From an uncultured Methylococcaceae bacterium (GTDB lineage Bacteria; Pseudomonadota; Gammaproteobacteria; Methylococcales; Methylococcaceae), in contig CAIYXP010000298.1 in the NCBI GenBank assembly GCA_903930145.1, positions 1-48,875 of the forward strand: a DNA stretch of 48,875 nucleotides, given 5' to 3'. Under the pieces are notes generated by a model. It was not told where the DNA came from. It worked only from the letters and a program-made list of their open reading frames with translations, and searched no databases. This document shows, piece by piece, positions 33,570 through 41,551 of this stretch. Positions within the stretch are counted from its first letter, which is position 1, and every line of letters starts with the position of its first letter. The position numbers and the translations under genes were made by a program.

Positions 33570-35042
33570 CTAGGCTAAGAGTCTCCATCCAGGAATAGGG
33601 TCGTCAAAGTCCGGGTGGTACAAATAAATACATTTGCGATAAACGAAAGGGCGAGCCAGCCAGGGACGGGCGACTTTCTTGATGAAAAAGTCTATGTCGC
33701 CATCCCCCGTCACCATCTGGAATATCGTAGTATGCTTGACTGGGTTTTTAAAGAGGCTATCGGACCCTTTATTCCATGGAATGCGCGCGCATAACGCCGA
33801 TTTGTCAGGAGACTCCAGCAAAGGTAGCACAATATGGTTTGCAGTGGCATCGGAAACCTCTTCGGGGTCGAGCCACGGATGGCTCCTCAACTGGGTTTCC
33901 AGCGTAAAGTTGACCGTACCGGAACCGAACCGCGGACAGGCTGTTTCTTGTTTTTCAGGATGCCCACTCGCCAGTGTGATGTAAGTGTAGCGTTCGGTCC
34001 CCTGGTCAAAACCCAGTTGCCATAGCATTCCATCCCTTGCGAGGTATGGGCTGCCGAATTCAAAACAGGGTTGAAAGCCTTCCGGCCAACTGATAAACGC
34101 GATGGCTGGCTTGCTGTCGATACCGTCAAATTTAAGGATCAATTGACCGGTGCGGCTCAGCCAAATGATTTGGCGACGGTCGATGATGGACGCATCAAAA
34201 GGCTCGGCCAGAAAACTATGCTCGACCTCCATTTGCTCGCTCTGGAGCGGGTTCCTAGGATCGACTTGCAAAATCACTCCCACATTCCCGTCCAGTATCG
34301 CCGGGACAAATATTCTTTTCCCTTGGAAGCAGCAGGGCGCACCTACGCAACGCCCCGGAAGCAAGCGAAGCCCATAAGTGAGATTGAGGATATTGATGCC
34401 TATGACCGCAAGCCCTTTATCGGTCGGCAGATAAATATTTCGCCGGACAAGGTCTGGGCAGGCGAGTCCCCAGCGGCTGGCCAGCAAAGTTGACTCTGGC
34501 AGCAATTGGGGGTTGCCCTTCAATTCCGCCCACTGATTCGAAGAGTCGCGGAAGACAAACAGCATCCCCTTGCGTGGTTCGACGGCAAGCAATGAGGGCC
34601 GTCGCATGGAGAAGTTGCCGACTAAAAAGTGATAGTCCCCCGGTGGGGGTAAAGGGATCGACGTGGCGGGGTCTTGCTGAAGTGTCAAGTCTTTGGACAA
34701 AGCCAGTTTGGCCTGAGTCTGGCGCAAACCGGGCAGCCCTTGGAAATCGGGGGGTTGACCACAGCCAAAAGGGGGCAGCCAACTTTCCGTGCGCGACCCC
34801 AAAGATGTCGGCAGCGGTTGACCCGTGACGGGAGAGTGGCGGAAGGCAGCGGGGTAGAGAACATTTTCATGCCCCTCGGCCCATAACAGGGCGCCGGTCA
34901 GTTCGGCAAGTTCGCACATACTGTACTGCTCGCTGGCAGAACCCAAGCCACAGTAGTCAAGCAGTTTGAATGCGTCGGTTTTTCCATTCCTTGCCCAGCT
35001 TTCCCTGCGGCCATCAGTGTAGTCAAAATCCCAATTTGCCAT
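33570..35042 (-). CDS. Uncharacterised 490-residue protein, possibly beta-propeller-like
   Basis: No family recognised. No signal peptide or TM, so probably cytoplasmic. From about residue 150 the sequence consists of repeating beta-strand units with aromatic/Gly turns (RKGMLFVFRDSSNQWAEL, DKGLAVIGINILNLTYG, KRIFVPAILDGNVGVILQVD, QIIWLSRTGQLILKFDG), reminiscent of a propeller. It is first in the minus-strand run, starting at an ATG at 35042 behind a 398-bp non-coding region, and 25 bp before the vWA-like gene, so it is likely the leading gene of the operon. Confidence 0.7.
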   Translation of the reverse strand: MANWDFDYTDGRRESWARNGKTDAFKLLDYCGLGSASEQYSMCELAELTGALLWAEGHENVLYPAAFRHSPVTGQPLPTSLGSRTESWLPPFGCGQPPDFQGLPGLRQTQAKLALSKDLTLQQDPATSIPLPPPGDYHFLVGNFSMRRPSLLAVEPRKGMLFVFRDSSNQWAELKGNPQLLPESTLLASRWGLACPDLVRRNIYLPTDKGLAVIGINILNLTYGLRLLPGRCVGAPCCFQGKRIFVPAILDGNVGVILQVDPRNPLQSEQMEVEHSFLAEPFDASIIDRRQIIWLSRTGQLILKFDGIDSKPAIAFISWPEGFQPCFEFGSPYLARDGMLWQLGFDQGTERYTYITLASGHPEKQETACPRFGSGTVNFTLETQLRSHPWLDPEEVSDATANHIVLPLLESPDKSALCARIPWNKGSDSLFKNPVKHTTIFQMVTGDGDIDFFIKKVARPWLARPFVYRKCIYLYHPDFDDPIPGWRLLA

Positions 35043-35440
35043 TTATTTCAAATTTCATTAGTGAGCGTTTTACGCCATTCATCACCCCGAAAAGCCACTT
35101 TCCTCTGCCATTCCGACACGCATAATCAAGCGTGGGAATCGCTTGATAATAATGATCTGGATCAATGATGCTGTCAACTGTGAGGATACAAAAAATGCGG
35201 GGGCGGTTTTACATTTGGGTGGCCATTGACCCTTAGCGCCATTCGGTTTGGCCTTCCGCAGGCCTATTGAGTGCCATGTGTCACCATTGGCGATCCCAAA
35301 TCGGGGGGCAGCGCCTGCGTCATTCAGGCGAAATCGGCGAGGAGTAAAGCGCCCTTGATATTTACCCAAGTACAAATTTCCTACGTTTATCAGACTTTAG
35401 TACTATAATTTGTCCATTCTGGCAACGCTAACGGATCTAT
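35043..35440. promoter_or_regulatory. Divergent intergenic region (ter/tubulin run versus pit)
   Basis: 398 bp separate the leftward tubulin/ter run from the rightward phosphate transporter. A perfect TATAAT at 35404-35409, 31 bp before the pit ATG, is a good -10 box, but the matching -35 is weak. Small hairpins occur (GGCCT-TCCGC-AGGCC near 35251; CGCCTG-N7-CAGGCG near 35313). The leftward promoter is expected here but not resolved. I see no convincing gene. Confidence 0.45.
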
Positions 35441-37057
35441 ATGAATGTTTCTACCGACGCCCTCTCCACATCCCCTGCACCCCGTGTCTATCAAAAAAAC
35501 TCCCTAATTGCCAATATCGTTTTTATAGCCCTACTTGTTTTCGGCCTGCTGTTCACAGGTTACAGCTTGGTGAGTGATATCAGCGGTGCCGGTGGAAAAC
35601 CTCTCTCTTGGCTCCCCTTCATCTTGCTTTTCACGGCGTTGCTCACTGCCCTAGGGTTCGAATTCGTCAACGGTTTCCACGACACCGCCAACGCCGTGGC
35701 AACTGTCATCTACACACATTCGTTACCCCCCAATTTTGCAGTGGTATGGTCGGGGGTATTCAATTTCCTCGGTGTCTTGTTTTCAAGCGGCGCGGTTGCC
35801 TTTGGCATCATCTCATTGCTGCCGGTCGAATTGATGCTGCAATTGGGTTCAGGTGCCGGTTTTGCCATGGTTTTCGCCCTGCTCATCGCTGCCATTCTGT
35901 GGAACCTCGGCACTTGGCATCTCGGTTTGCCAGCCTCATCGTCGCATACCCTGATCGGCTCAATCATCGGTGTCGGTGTCGCCAATGCCATGATGCATGG
36001 GCGGGGCGGGGCTAGCGGCGTCGATTGGGCGCAAGCGACCAAAGTGGGTTATTCATTACTGCTTTCCCCGATCATCGGTTTCAGTTGCGCAGCCCTGCTA
36101 CTGCTGGCCTTGCGGACCTTGGTGAAGAACCAAGAACTCTACGAGGAACCCAAAGACAACGCCCCACCGCCTTGGTGGATTCGCAGCATCCTCATTTTGA
36201 CCTGCACGGGTGTTTCTTTCGCCCATGGCTCCAACGACGGGCAAAAAGGCATGGGGCTCATCATGCTGATCTTGGTTGGCATCGTACCGACCGCTTACGC
36301 ACTCAACCGGGCGATGCCGATGGATCACATGACGCAGTTCTTGGCGGTGGCTCGCGTGACCCAAGAGGATTTGGCCAAGTCCACATCAACACCGGCCCCT
36401 GCCGACCCTCACGCCACCTTGACCGACTATGTACGCACCAAAGAGTACAGTTCCGAGATCGTGCCAGCTCTCGCCAGTGTGGTCGGCGACATCGCCAGGC
36501 AAGTGAAGGGTTACGGTTCCCTAGCCCGCGTGCCAATGGAGGCTGTGGCCAACGTTCGCAACGAGATGTATCTGGCCTCCGAATCCATTCGCCTGCTGGA
36601 TAAGAATGGTGCCGTGAAATTCGACAATGACACCCATTCCAACCTCTTGGCCTTCAAGAAAGAAATTGATGACTCCACCAAATTCATACTGCTCTGGGTC
36701 AAAGTGTCAGTCGCCATTGCCTTAGGTCTGGGCACCATGGTGGGATGGAGGCGCATCGTCGTGACGGTGGGGGAAAAGATTGGCAAGTCTCACCTGACGT
36801 ATGCCCAAGGGGCATCGGCGGAAATGGTCGCCATGGCGACTATCGGTGCGGCCGATATGTTTGGCCTGCCAGTGTCCACCACGCACGTACTGTCCTCTGG
36901 CATAGCAGGTACAATGGCCGCCAACAAATCGGGATTGCAGCTCACCACTCTGCGCAACCTGGCAATAGCTTGGATTCTTACCCTGCCTGTTGCAGTCGCG
37001 CTTTCCGCCTCCCTATACTGGCTGTTTACCCAGGTTTTTTTAATATCCACGAGTTGA
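35441..37057 (+). CDS. Inorganic phosphate transporter, PiT family
   Basis: 538 residues and about ten membrane helices. The PiT signatures are present in both halves: EFVNGFHDTANAVATVIYT (about 64-82), the mid-protein VSFAHGSNDGQKGMGL (about 252) and FGLPVSTTHVLSSGIAGTM (about 470). It is a cation-coupled low-affinity phosphate carrier in the inner membrane. A hydrophilic insert of about 120 residues (about 310-410) between helices is typical of PitA-like proteins. The gene is monocistronic, with its own TATAAT-like box, and its stop is followed 1 bp later by a 27-bp palindrome shared with the par locus. Confidence 0.92.
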   Translation: MNVSTDALSTSPAPRVYQKNSLIANIVFIALLVFGLLFTGYSLVSDISGAGGKPLSWLPFILLFTALLTALGFEFVNGFHDTANAVATVIYTHSLPPNFAVVWSGVFNFLGVLFSSGAVAFGIISLLPVELMLQLGSGAGFAMVFALLIAAILWNLGTWHLGLPASSSHTLIGSIIGVGVANAMMHGRGGASGVDWAQATKVGYSLLLSPIIGFSCAALLLLALRTLVKNQELYEEPKDNAPPPWWIRSILILTCTGVSFAHGSNDGQKGMGLIMLILVGIVPTAYALNRAMPMDHMTQFLAVARVTQEDLAKSTSTPAPADPHATLTDYVRTKEYSSEIVPALASVVGDIARQVKGYGSLARVPMEAVANVRNEMYLASESIRLLDKNGAVKFDNDTHSNLLAFKKEIDDSTKFILLWVKVSVAIALGLGTMVGWRRIVVTVGEKIGKSHLTYAQGASAEMVAMATIGAADMFGLPVSTTHVLSSGIAGTMAANKSGLQLTTLRNLAIAWILTLPVAVALSASLYWLFTQVFLISTS

Positions 37058-37058
37058 A

Positions 37059-37085
37059 TGGACTGTCCCAACTTGGGACAGTCCA
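37059..37085. promoter_or_regulatory. Palindrome 1, candidate parS-like site
   Basis: A perfect 27-bp odd palindrome centred on C37072, with core CTGTCCCAA-C-TTGGGACAG (37063-37081). It lies between the pit stop and the convergent parB stop. The same 19-bp core recurs twice upstream of parA. No T-run follows, so a simple terminator is unlikely. Confidence 0.7.
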
Positions 37086-37150
37086 AAAGTTCGCGATTGC
37101 GAGGATAGCGGACATCGCCGGCGCATCAGCAAAAAACCTAGAGAGCCGGC

Positions 37151-38191
37151 CTAAGCGGAAGGGTCAGGCGAATCCACCGGGCCAATTGCGTCGCCGTCTT
37201 TGGACAATTGGCTTTTAAGTAAACCAATCAGTGCTGTTTGAATAGGCTCCCAGTCAATATTGGTGCCCTGGGTTGCTTGTATTTTAATGCCTTTGGGGCT
37301 TCGGTCGACGGTGCAAAGGGGGTTCCCCTGTGCCGACGTCACAACGGCGCGAACAGGGGATGCACCCAAACCCCTTTCTTGGCATTTGGATTCAATCCAC
37401 GCCATCGCCCGTGTTTGCGGCATATTGCCGTCACGAATCCGTTCCACCGCCCTCACCACCAGAGCAAGATCACCCCCCCTTCCTTTGTAGGTGGCCAAAG
37501 ATTCGGCGGTCGCGCAGCCGATCAGCCCAGGTTGGCGCTCCAGCATGTCGATGACCGCTGGCGGCAATCGCGCAAAGGCCATTAGGCGTTGTACATGGGA
37601 TTTCTCCCAAGGTGTGATCTCGGCCAATTTACGGATCGAAGTCGCGGCATTCACATTCATCAATATCTGCAAGCCTTTATAAATCTCGTAATCAGTCAAG
37701 GTTTCGTGGAAAAAGTTGTCCAGCACCGTACTTCGCGCCGAGTGCACGTCATCCATCTCGCGCACAAATGCCGGTATCTCCTGATACCCGAGATACCGGT
37801 AAGCGCGCATTCGCGTTTCACCGGCAACGAGTTCGTAGCGCTTGCCGACGGCCCTGACAATAATCGGATTGTTTAACCCATCCTGACGGATGTTTTCCGC
37901 CAAACCGACGACTTTCTCTTCGCTTAGCGTCAGCCGGTTTTGAAATCGGCTAGAGTCAATCCTGTCGATGGGGATCAAGATCACTGCATCGGTTTTTGCG
38001 CCAGCTTCCCCCTCCGCTTGCCCTTCCCCCGCATACGCGCCCGCCGCGTTGCGGTCGGTCGGTTCCACGGTAGCGGGCAGACTGGCAAAGGTCGGCATGC
38101 CATTGACGGCGGATTCTGGCGCGGCTTCAATGATGCCTTGCTTGAGCAATCCGCTGAATTTAGGCGGTACGGACTTCTTGGCGGCAGTCAT
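37151..38191 (-). CDS. parB: ParB-family partition protein
   Basis: 346 residues. The N-terminal ParB/Srx (CTP-binding) domain has IPIDRIDSSRFQNR, the box LNNPIIVRAVG and VAGETRMRAYRYLG (GExRxxA). The central helix-turn-helix is in ATSIRKLAEITPWEKSHVQR with the following LPPAVIDMLERQPGL. The C-terminus is a poorly conserved dimer region. ATG 38191 overlaps the parA stop by 4 bp (ATGA); the longer frame to 38272 lies inside parA. The organisation parA-parB with coupled translation and nearby palindromes is plasmid-like, not the canonical chromosomal gidB-linked pair. Confidence 0.9.
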   Translation of the reverse strand: MTAAKKSVPPKFSGLLKQGIIEAAPESAVNGMPTFASLPATVEPTDRNAAGAYAGEGQAEGEAGAKTDAVILIPIDRIDSSRFQNRLTLSEEKVVGLAENIRQDGLNNPIIVRAVGKRYELVAGETRMRAYRYLGYQEIPAFVREMDDVHSARSTVLDNFFHETLTDYEIYKGLQILMNVNAATSIRKLAEITPWEKSHVQRLMAFARLPPAVIDMLERQPGLIGCATAESLATYKGRGGDLALVVRAVERIRDGNMPQTRAMAWIESKCQERGLGASPVRAVVTSAQGNPLCTVDRSPKGIKIQATQGTNIDWEPIQTALIGLLKSQLSKDGDAIGPVDSPDPSA

Positions 38192-39219
38192 GCGGCTTCC
38201 CCTAGGCGGAGATCGGCAACGGGCGACCATTGGCCGTCCAAATGGATCTGATAGCGGTCGATCAGCGACCAAGCCAAGTTGATGACGGCTTCGGCACTGA
38301 CCGTTCCGGGTTCCCGCTCCAACACCGTTCCGCTCAGTGCGTCATCAAGCATGTTGATTTGCCGTCTAAACGAGGCGGAAAATGGCAAGATGTTGTCGTT
38401 CAGGTGGTTAGGGTAGCAAGAACCCAAAGTTTGCAGTGCCTCCTTGCAGGAACCGTAGCTTGGGTGATACCCGTTGGCGACGATATGGACACCGAGGTTC
38501 AGGTCGGGGAATGCGTTGTTCAGTTCGTTGACATTCGATGCCAGAACCTGCATGGCCTTCAGCGACTGCCCGTCAAGCATCACCACCGCCAAAATTTCAT
38601 TGGAGGCAAGCATCAGCGCGTTGGTGAGCAGGCTGGTCGACGGGGCCGTGTCGATCAGCACCACTTCGTAGCGCGAGAAGAAAGCCATGCAATCGCGCAC
38701 CATCCGGTTGTAGATGAATTCCCGGTTAGCTGCCGACATCATCCAGCTATCTGCTTCCGCCAGGGTGATGTCGGCGGCAATCAGGTCTAGGTGCCCGTCC
38801 GCGTAGATGGGCTTGACCGCTTCTTCGATATTGACGGGCTGCCCGCGATAACACCGCCGCATCAGTTCTCCGATATGCGTCAATTCTTCTGCGGCCCAGT
38901 CAATCCCCATCAAGCCAGTGAGCGAAGCCTGAGGGTCACCGTCGACTAGCAGCACCCGATAACCCATCATCGCGAGGGCGCTCCCCAAGTTGCCCACCAC
39001 AGTCGTCTTGCCCACACCGCCTTTTGACATCCTGACGGGAATTTGCACGGGCATTCGATTGAAGTTCTGTGCGTCGCTACCGCCCTGTTGCCGAATGCGA
39101 ATGGCTCGCAAGTCTTTAGGTTCGTAAAGCCGGTTCTTTTCTTCCGAGAGAAACTCATCAAAGCCGTCGGGCGGCAATAGGCTTTGGGCTAATTTTGCCT
39201 TCATCTGAATATTTTTCAC
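38188..39219 (-). CDS. parA: ParA-family partition ATPase
   Basis: 343 residues with a deviant Walker A, RMSKGGVGKTTVVGNLGSAL (about 57-76), VLLVDGDPQASLTGLMG and the Walker B strand VVLIDTAPSTSLL. The 50-residue N-terminal extension (LYEPKDLRAIRIRQQGG) resembles the regulatory region of type Ia plasmid ParAs that autorepress. The start is GTG at 39219 with an AGGAT ribosome site. A promoter-like pair and two palindromes lie immediately upstream. It functions with ParB in DNA segregation. Confidence 0.9.
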   Translation of the reverse strand: MKNIQMKAKLAQSLLPPDGFDEFLSEEKNRLYEPKDLRAIRIRQQGGSDAQNFNRMPVQIPVRMSKGGVGKTTVVGNLGSALAMMGYRVLLVDGDPQASLTGLMGIDWAAEELTHIGELMRRCYRGQPVNIEEAVKPIYADGHLDLIAADITLAEADSWMMSAANREFIYNRMVRDCMAFFSRYEVVLIDTAPSTSLLTNALMLASNEILAVVMLDGQSLKAMQVLASNVNELNNAFPDLNLGVHIVANGYHPSYGSCKEALQTLGSCYPNHLNDNILPFSASFRRQINMLDDALSGTVLEREPGTVSAEAVINLAWSLIDRYQIHLDGQWSPVADLRLGEAA

Positions 39220-39252
39220 GATTTATCCTGTATTGCTTGCTATCTAAAGATC

Positions 39253-39281
39253 ACTATACTTGACAACTATTATTGCCGCAA
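39253..39281 (-). promoter_or_regulatory. Putative sigma-70 promoter of parAB
   Basis: On the minus strand TTGCGG (39281-39276) and TATAGT (39258-39253) are separated by exactly 17 bp, 34 bp before the parA GTG. The nearest palindrome (39316-39336) lies just upstream of the -35, a position compatible with a ParB/ParA regulatory site. Confidence 0.5.
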
Positions 39282-39315
39282 TAAATCCATTAATCATTGA
39301 ACTTGGACGTTAGTG

Positions 39316-39336
39316 ACTGTCCCAAGTTGGGACAGT
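39316..39336. promoter_or_regulatory. Palindrome 2, candidate parS-like/operator site
   Basis: A perfect 21-bp odd palindrome: ACTGTCCCAA-G-TTGGGACAGT. It contains the same core as palindromes 1 and 3 but with G at the centre. It sits about 35 bp upstream of the proposed parA -35 box. Confidence 0.7.
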
Positions 39337-39440
39337 GTGGGGGAGGTCGTTTGATGGCTGCCATGACGAGGATGCGTCGTGTCAAAACCGTGGCGGGATG
39401 CTAGATTTTAAGGCATGGCCTTTGGTTGTGGGGATGGGAT

Positions 39441-39473
39441 TGCGCCACTGTCCCAACTTGGGACAGTGGCGCA
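39441..39473. promoter_or_regulatory. Palindrome 3, 33-bp candidate parS-like site
   Basis: A perfect 33-bp palindrome (16-bp arms TGCGCCACTGTCCCAA, centre C39457). The inner 19 bp equal the core of palindromes 1 and 2, while the outer arms differ. It lies 105 bp from palindrome 2 and 72 bp beyond the haloperoxidase stop (39546). The 326-bp parA-haloperoxidase gap holds no gene. Confidence 0.7.
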
Positions 39474-39545
39474 GTTTGGATGATGGTCAACGGTAATGCG
39501 CCAGTGGTCAGCGCACTGACCAACCCTGCCGCCACAGACTGTCGC

Positions 39546-41210
39546 CTAGGGGCAATTCGCCTTTGCCAACCAAGAAGACAACGGCCCTTGGTCTGAGCGT
39601 TTGCCATCCGGGCTTTGGTAATACACGTGGTTGTCGCTTGACGAAACGCCCATGTAAGAGTTGCTGCCTGAATAGTGGCGGTAGGCCATGCTAGCAGACA
39701 TCTGGGTGAATTGACCAACCGGGGTGAATAGGTTGGCGTAATTTTCTTCCGCCCAATTGAACAGGCACTCAGTGGCATTGTACCCACTGTTCAATTTTGG
39801 ATCGCGGATATAATTAAGGGCCTTTTGCCATGCGTAATTCCCCACCTTTGCACCTGTCTCACGCGAAACCATGTCACCCTGGACAAAATGAATGCCGCCA
39901 TAGCGTCTTGAGATGCCCGCCTCATCTGCGGCCTCGGTGAAGGTCGCCCAATACAGCGTCACATCATGCGAGGGAACGGTTCCGGGTTGCACCCGCGAAC
40001 TACCCGCCGGGACGGTCACTTGATGGCCGAAGGCATCCGAGCCGGTGAAATTCTTCAATACCTCGGCCGCCGCGCGTGAAAATATGCTGTGACCGGAGAT
40101 GTACTCGGCAAACGGCGGTGTCACCAACGTAGATGCTTGGTATGGTTGCCAAGCCTCGGCGGCCACCGTTTGGCCATCGTAGTAAGGTATAGTCTGTCCG
40201 GTGTACAAATAGTGGATCGCCGTCACCGGGCGCACGTAGTCGTAGAAACGTTTGGCTTCCCAAGACACGATGCTGGCATCCAACACGGCGTTGGTCATGG
40301 CGAAAAACATTTTCACATCGTCGTCCAAGGTGTGCTTGTCGCGATTGGACACGAAAGTCGCGAATAACACCCAATGGCCCGGTGGCAATTCGGATGAGGG
40401 CCCGTCGGCCCAGTACTCCGCAATGGTTTTCTGACGGTCATCAAGGTAGCGGGTGTATTGCACCACTTGATCCGCCTGTGCGCGAAACGCCGCCGAACTT
40501 GTGGCGGCGGGCGGACCCGGACGGAACTGGTCGGCGGAAGTCAGCGCAAACGGCGTGACCTTGCCCCAGTGCGGCGCGATAAATTTCTGCACCACAGTGC
40601 CGCCATGACCATCCGAGACTCGCAATGGCTGCCAACGCGCCGGGTCGATAATCGCGTCGGGCGTGTTGACGGGGGCATAACCCGTGTAATCGGAATAAGG
40701 CGTGTGGCTGTCGCTTAAATCGCCCAGTTGATTGGAACCGTCATGGTGGCGATACTCAAGCAACGCCGCCGCCGCGACATTGCCGATGCCAATCGCCGTG
40801 GACGTGTCGGTGCTAGTGTTTGCCGGGTTGTAGCCCAGCGTAGACATTCTCGCGTCGAACTTGGCTTGTTCCGATGGGAACAGATCCGCCAAGGCACGAT
40901 AGGCTGCGAAACTGACGGCTGCTTTTTTGTTGTCATCCGTGCGTTCGCCGGCAGGCCGCCGTAACGTTGCGCCGAGGCGGGTGCCAACGGCCTTGGCATC
41001 ATAAGCCGCCCAAGCATCAAACATGGCAGTGTTCACAATCGCCAACGCACGCGCAACGATGGGAGGCCCGGGGCGGGTGTCGCGAATCGCTTGCAAAGTC
41101 ACATTATCCCAATCGGTGACAATGGTATCCGCGGATGCCGGATTTGAAAAAATGGCACTCAACGCCAGTGTCGCAGCCGATTTAAAAAAAGAATTGGGGT
41201 TGTTGTTCAT
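39546..41210 (-). CDS. Vanadium-dependent haloperoxidase (PAP2 superfamily), secreted
   Basis: 554 residues. A signal peptide ends about ASA (28) before DTIVTDWDN. The vanadate pocket is complete: KRFYDYVRP (about 322), PFAEYISGHSIFSRA with the catalytic His (about 372) and SRRYGGIHFVQGD (about 435). It oxidises halides with H2O2 in the periplasm or outside. After about 480 comes a separate C-terminal module (ATECLFNWAEENYANLF ... YRHYSGSNSYMGVSSSDNHV ... WLAKANCP) that I have seen attached to many proteobacterial exported proteins. ATG 41210 is preferred: an AGGTG ribosome site lies 6 bp upstream, too close to the ATG at 41216. Confidence 0.88.
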   Translation of the reverse strand: MNNNPNSFFKSAATLALSAIFSNPASADTIVTDWDNVTLQAIRDTRPGPPIVARALAIVNTAMFDAWAAYDAKAVGTRLGATLRRPAGERTDDNKKAAVSFAAYRALADLFPSEQAKFDARMSTLGYNPANTSTDTSTAIGIGNVAAAALLEYRHHDGSNQLGDLSDSHTPYSDYTGYAPVNTPDAIIDPARWQPLRVSDGHGGTVVQKFIAPHWGKVTPFALTSADQFRPGPPAATSSAAFRAQADQVVQYTRYLDDRQKTIAEYWADGPSSELPPGHWVLFATFVSNRDKHTLDDDVKMFFAMTNAVLDASIVSWEAKRFYDYVRPVTAIHYLYTGQTIPYYDGQTVAAEAWQPYQASTLVTPPFAEYISGHSIFSRAAAEVLKNFTGSDAFGHQVTVPAGSSRVQPGTVPSHDVTLYWATFTEAADEAGISRRYGGIHFVQGDMVSRETGAKVGNYAWQKALNYIRDPKLNSGYNATECLFNWAEENYANLFTPVGQFTQMSASMAYRHYSGSNSYMGVSSSDNHVYYQSPDGKRSDQGPLSSWLAKANCP

Positions 41211-41413
41211 TTGCATCACCTCATTGGAAAGCAGATATTTCGCCAGCCCATGCTGTACGATGACAATCAACGGCATAGCCGAAACTGTGTCATATGACAC
41301 AGCTTTGATAATACGCCTAATATTTGTCAGTGAAAAGGTGAATATTTACATTGCATTTATGAATGTTTCGGGTTGCAATCGAGTGGCTAATCACGGGACT
41401 GCGACGCGGGGGG

Positions 41414-41534
41414 CAATGCTGTTGAATTAAGCAGTAGGTCGGCGTCCCTATGCCGACAACAGGCTTGCTTGTTGCTTTGGCGGCAAAGGGTTGCCGCCCT
41501 GCTTATGATGTGCGGGTTTATTTCAACAGCATTG
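41414..41534. repeat. MITE-like element with 13-bp terminal inverted repeats
   Basis: CAATGCTGTTGAA (41414-41426) is exactly repeated inverted as TTCAACAGCATTG (41522-41534). Inside are two hairpins: GTCGGC/GCCGAC (41438-41457) and GGCGGCAA-AGGG-TTGCCGCC (41479-41498). Runs of G flank both ends and may be a target duplication. It is non-coding and occupies most of the gap between the haloperoxidase promoter side and the M48 stop. The remaining bases 41211-41413 show nothing more than an AT-rich upstream region. Confidence 0.65.
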
Positions 41535-41551
41535 GGGGCGGGGAAGCAAGC

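Noticed and set aside
35082-35375. Minus-strand 97-codon frame between the 490-residue orphan and pit
   Set aside because: No ribosome site or recognisable motif, and it spans the expected divergent promoter region.
37059-37085. Palindrome after pit as a Rho-independent terminator
   Set aside because: No T-run follows on either strand, and the same core recurs twice at parA where no gene ends; a DNA-binding site is more likely.
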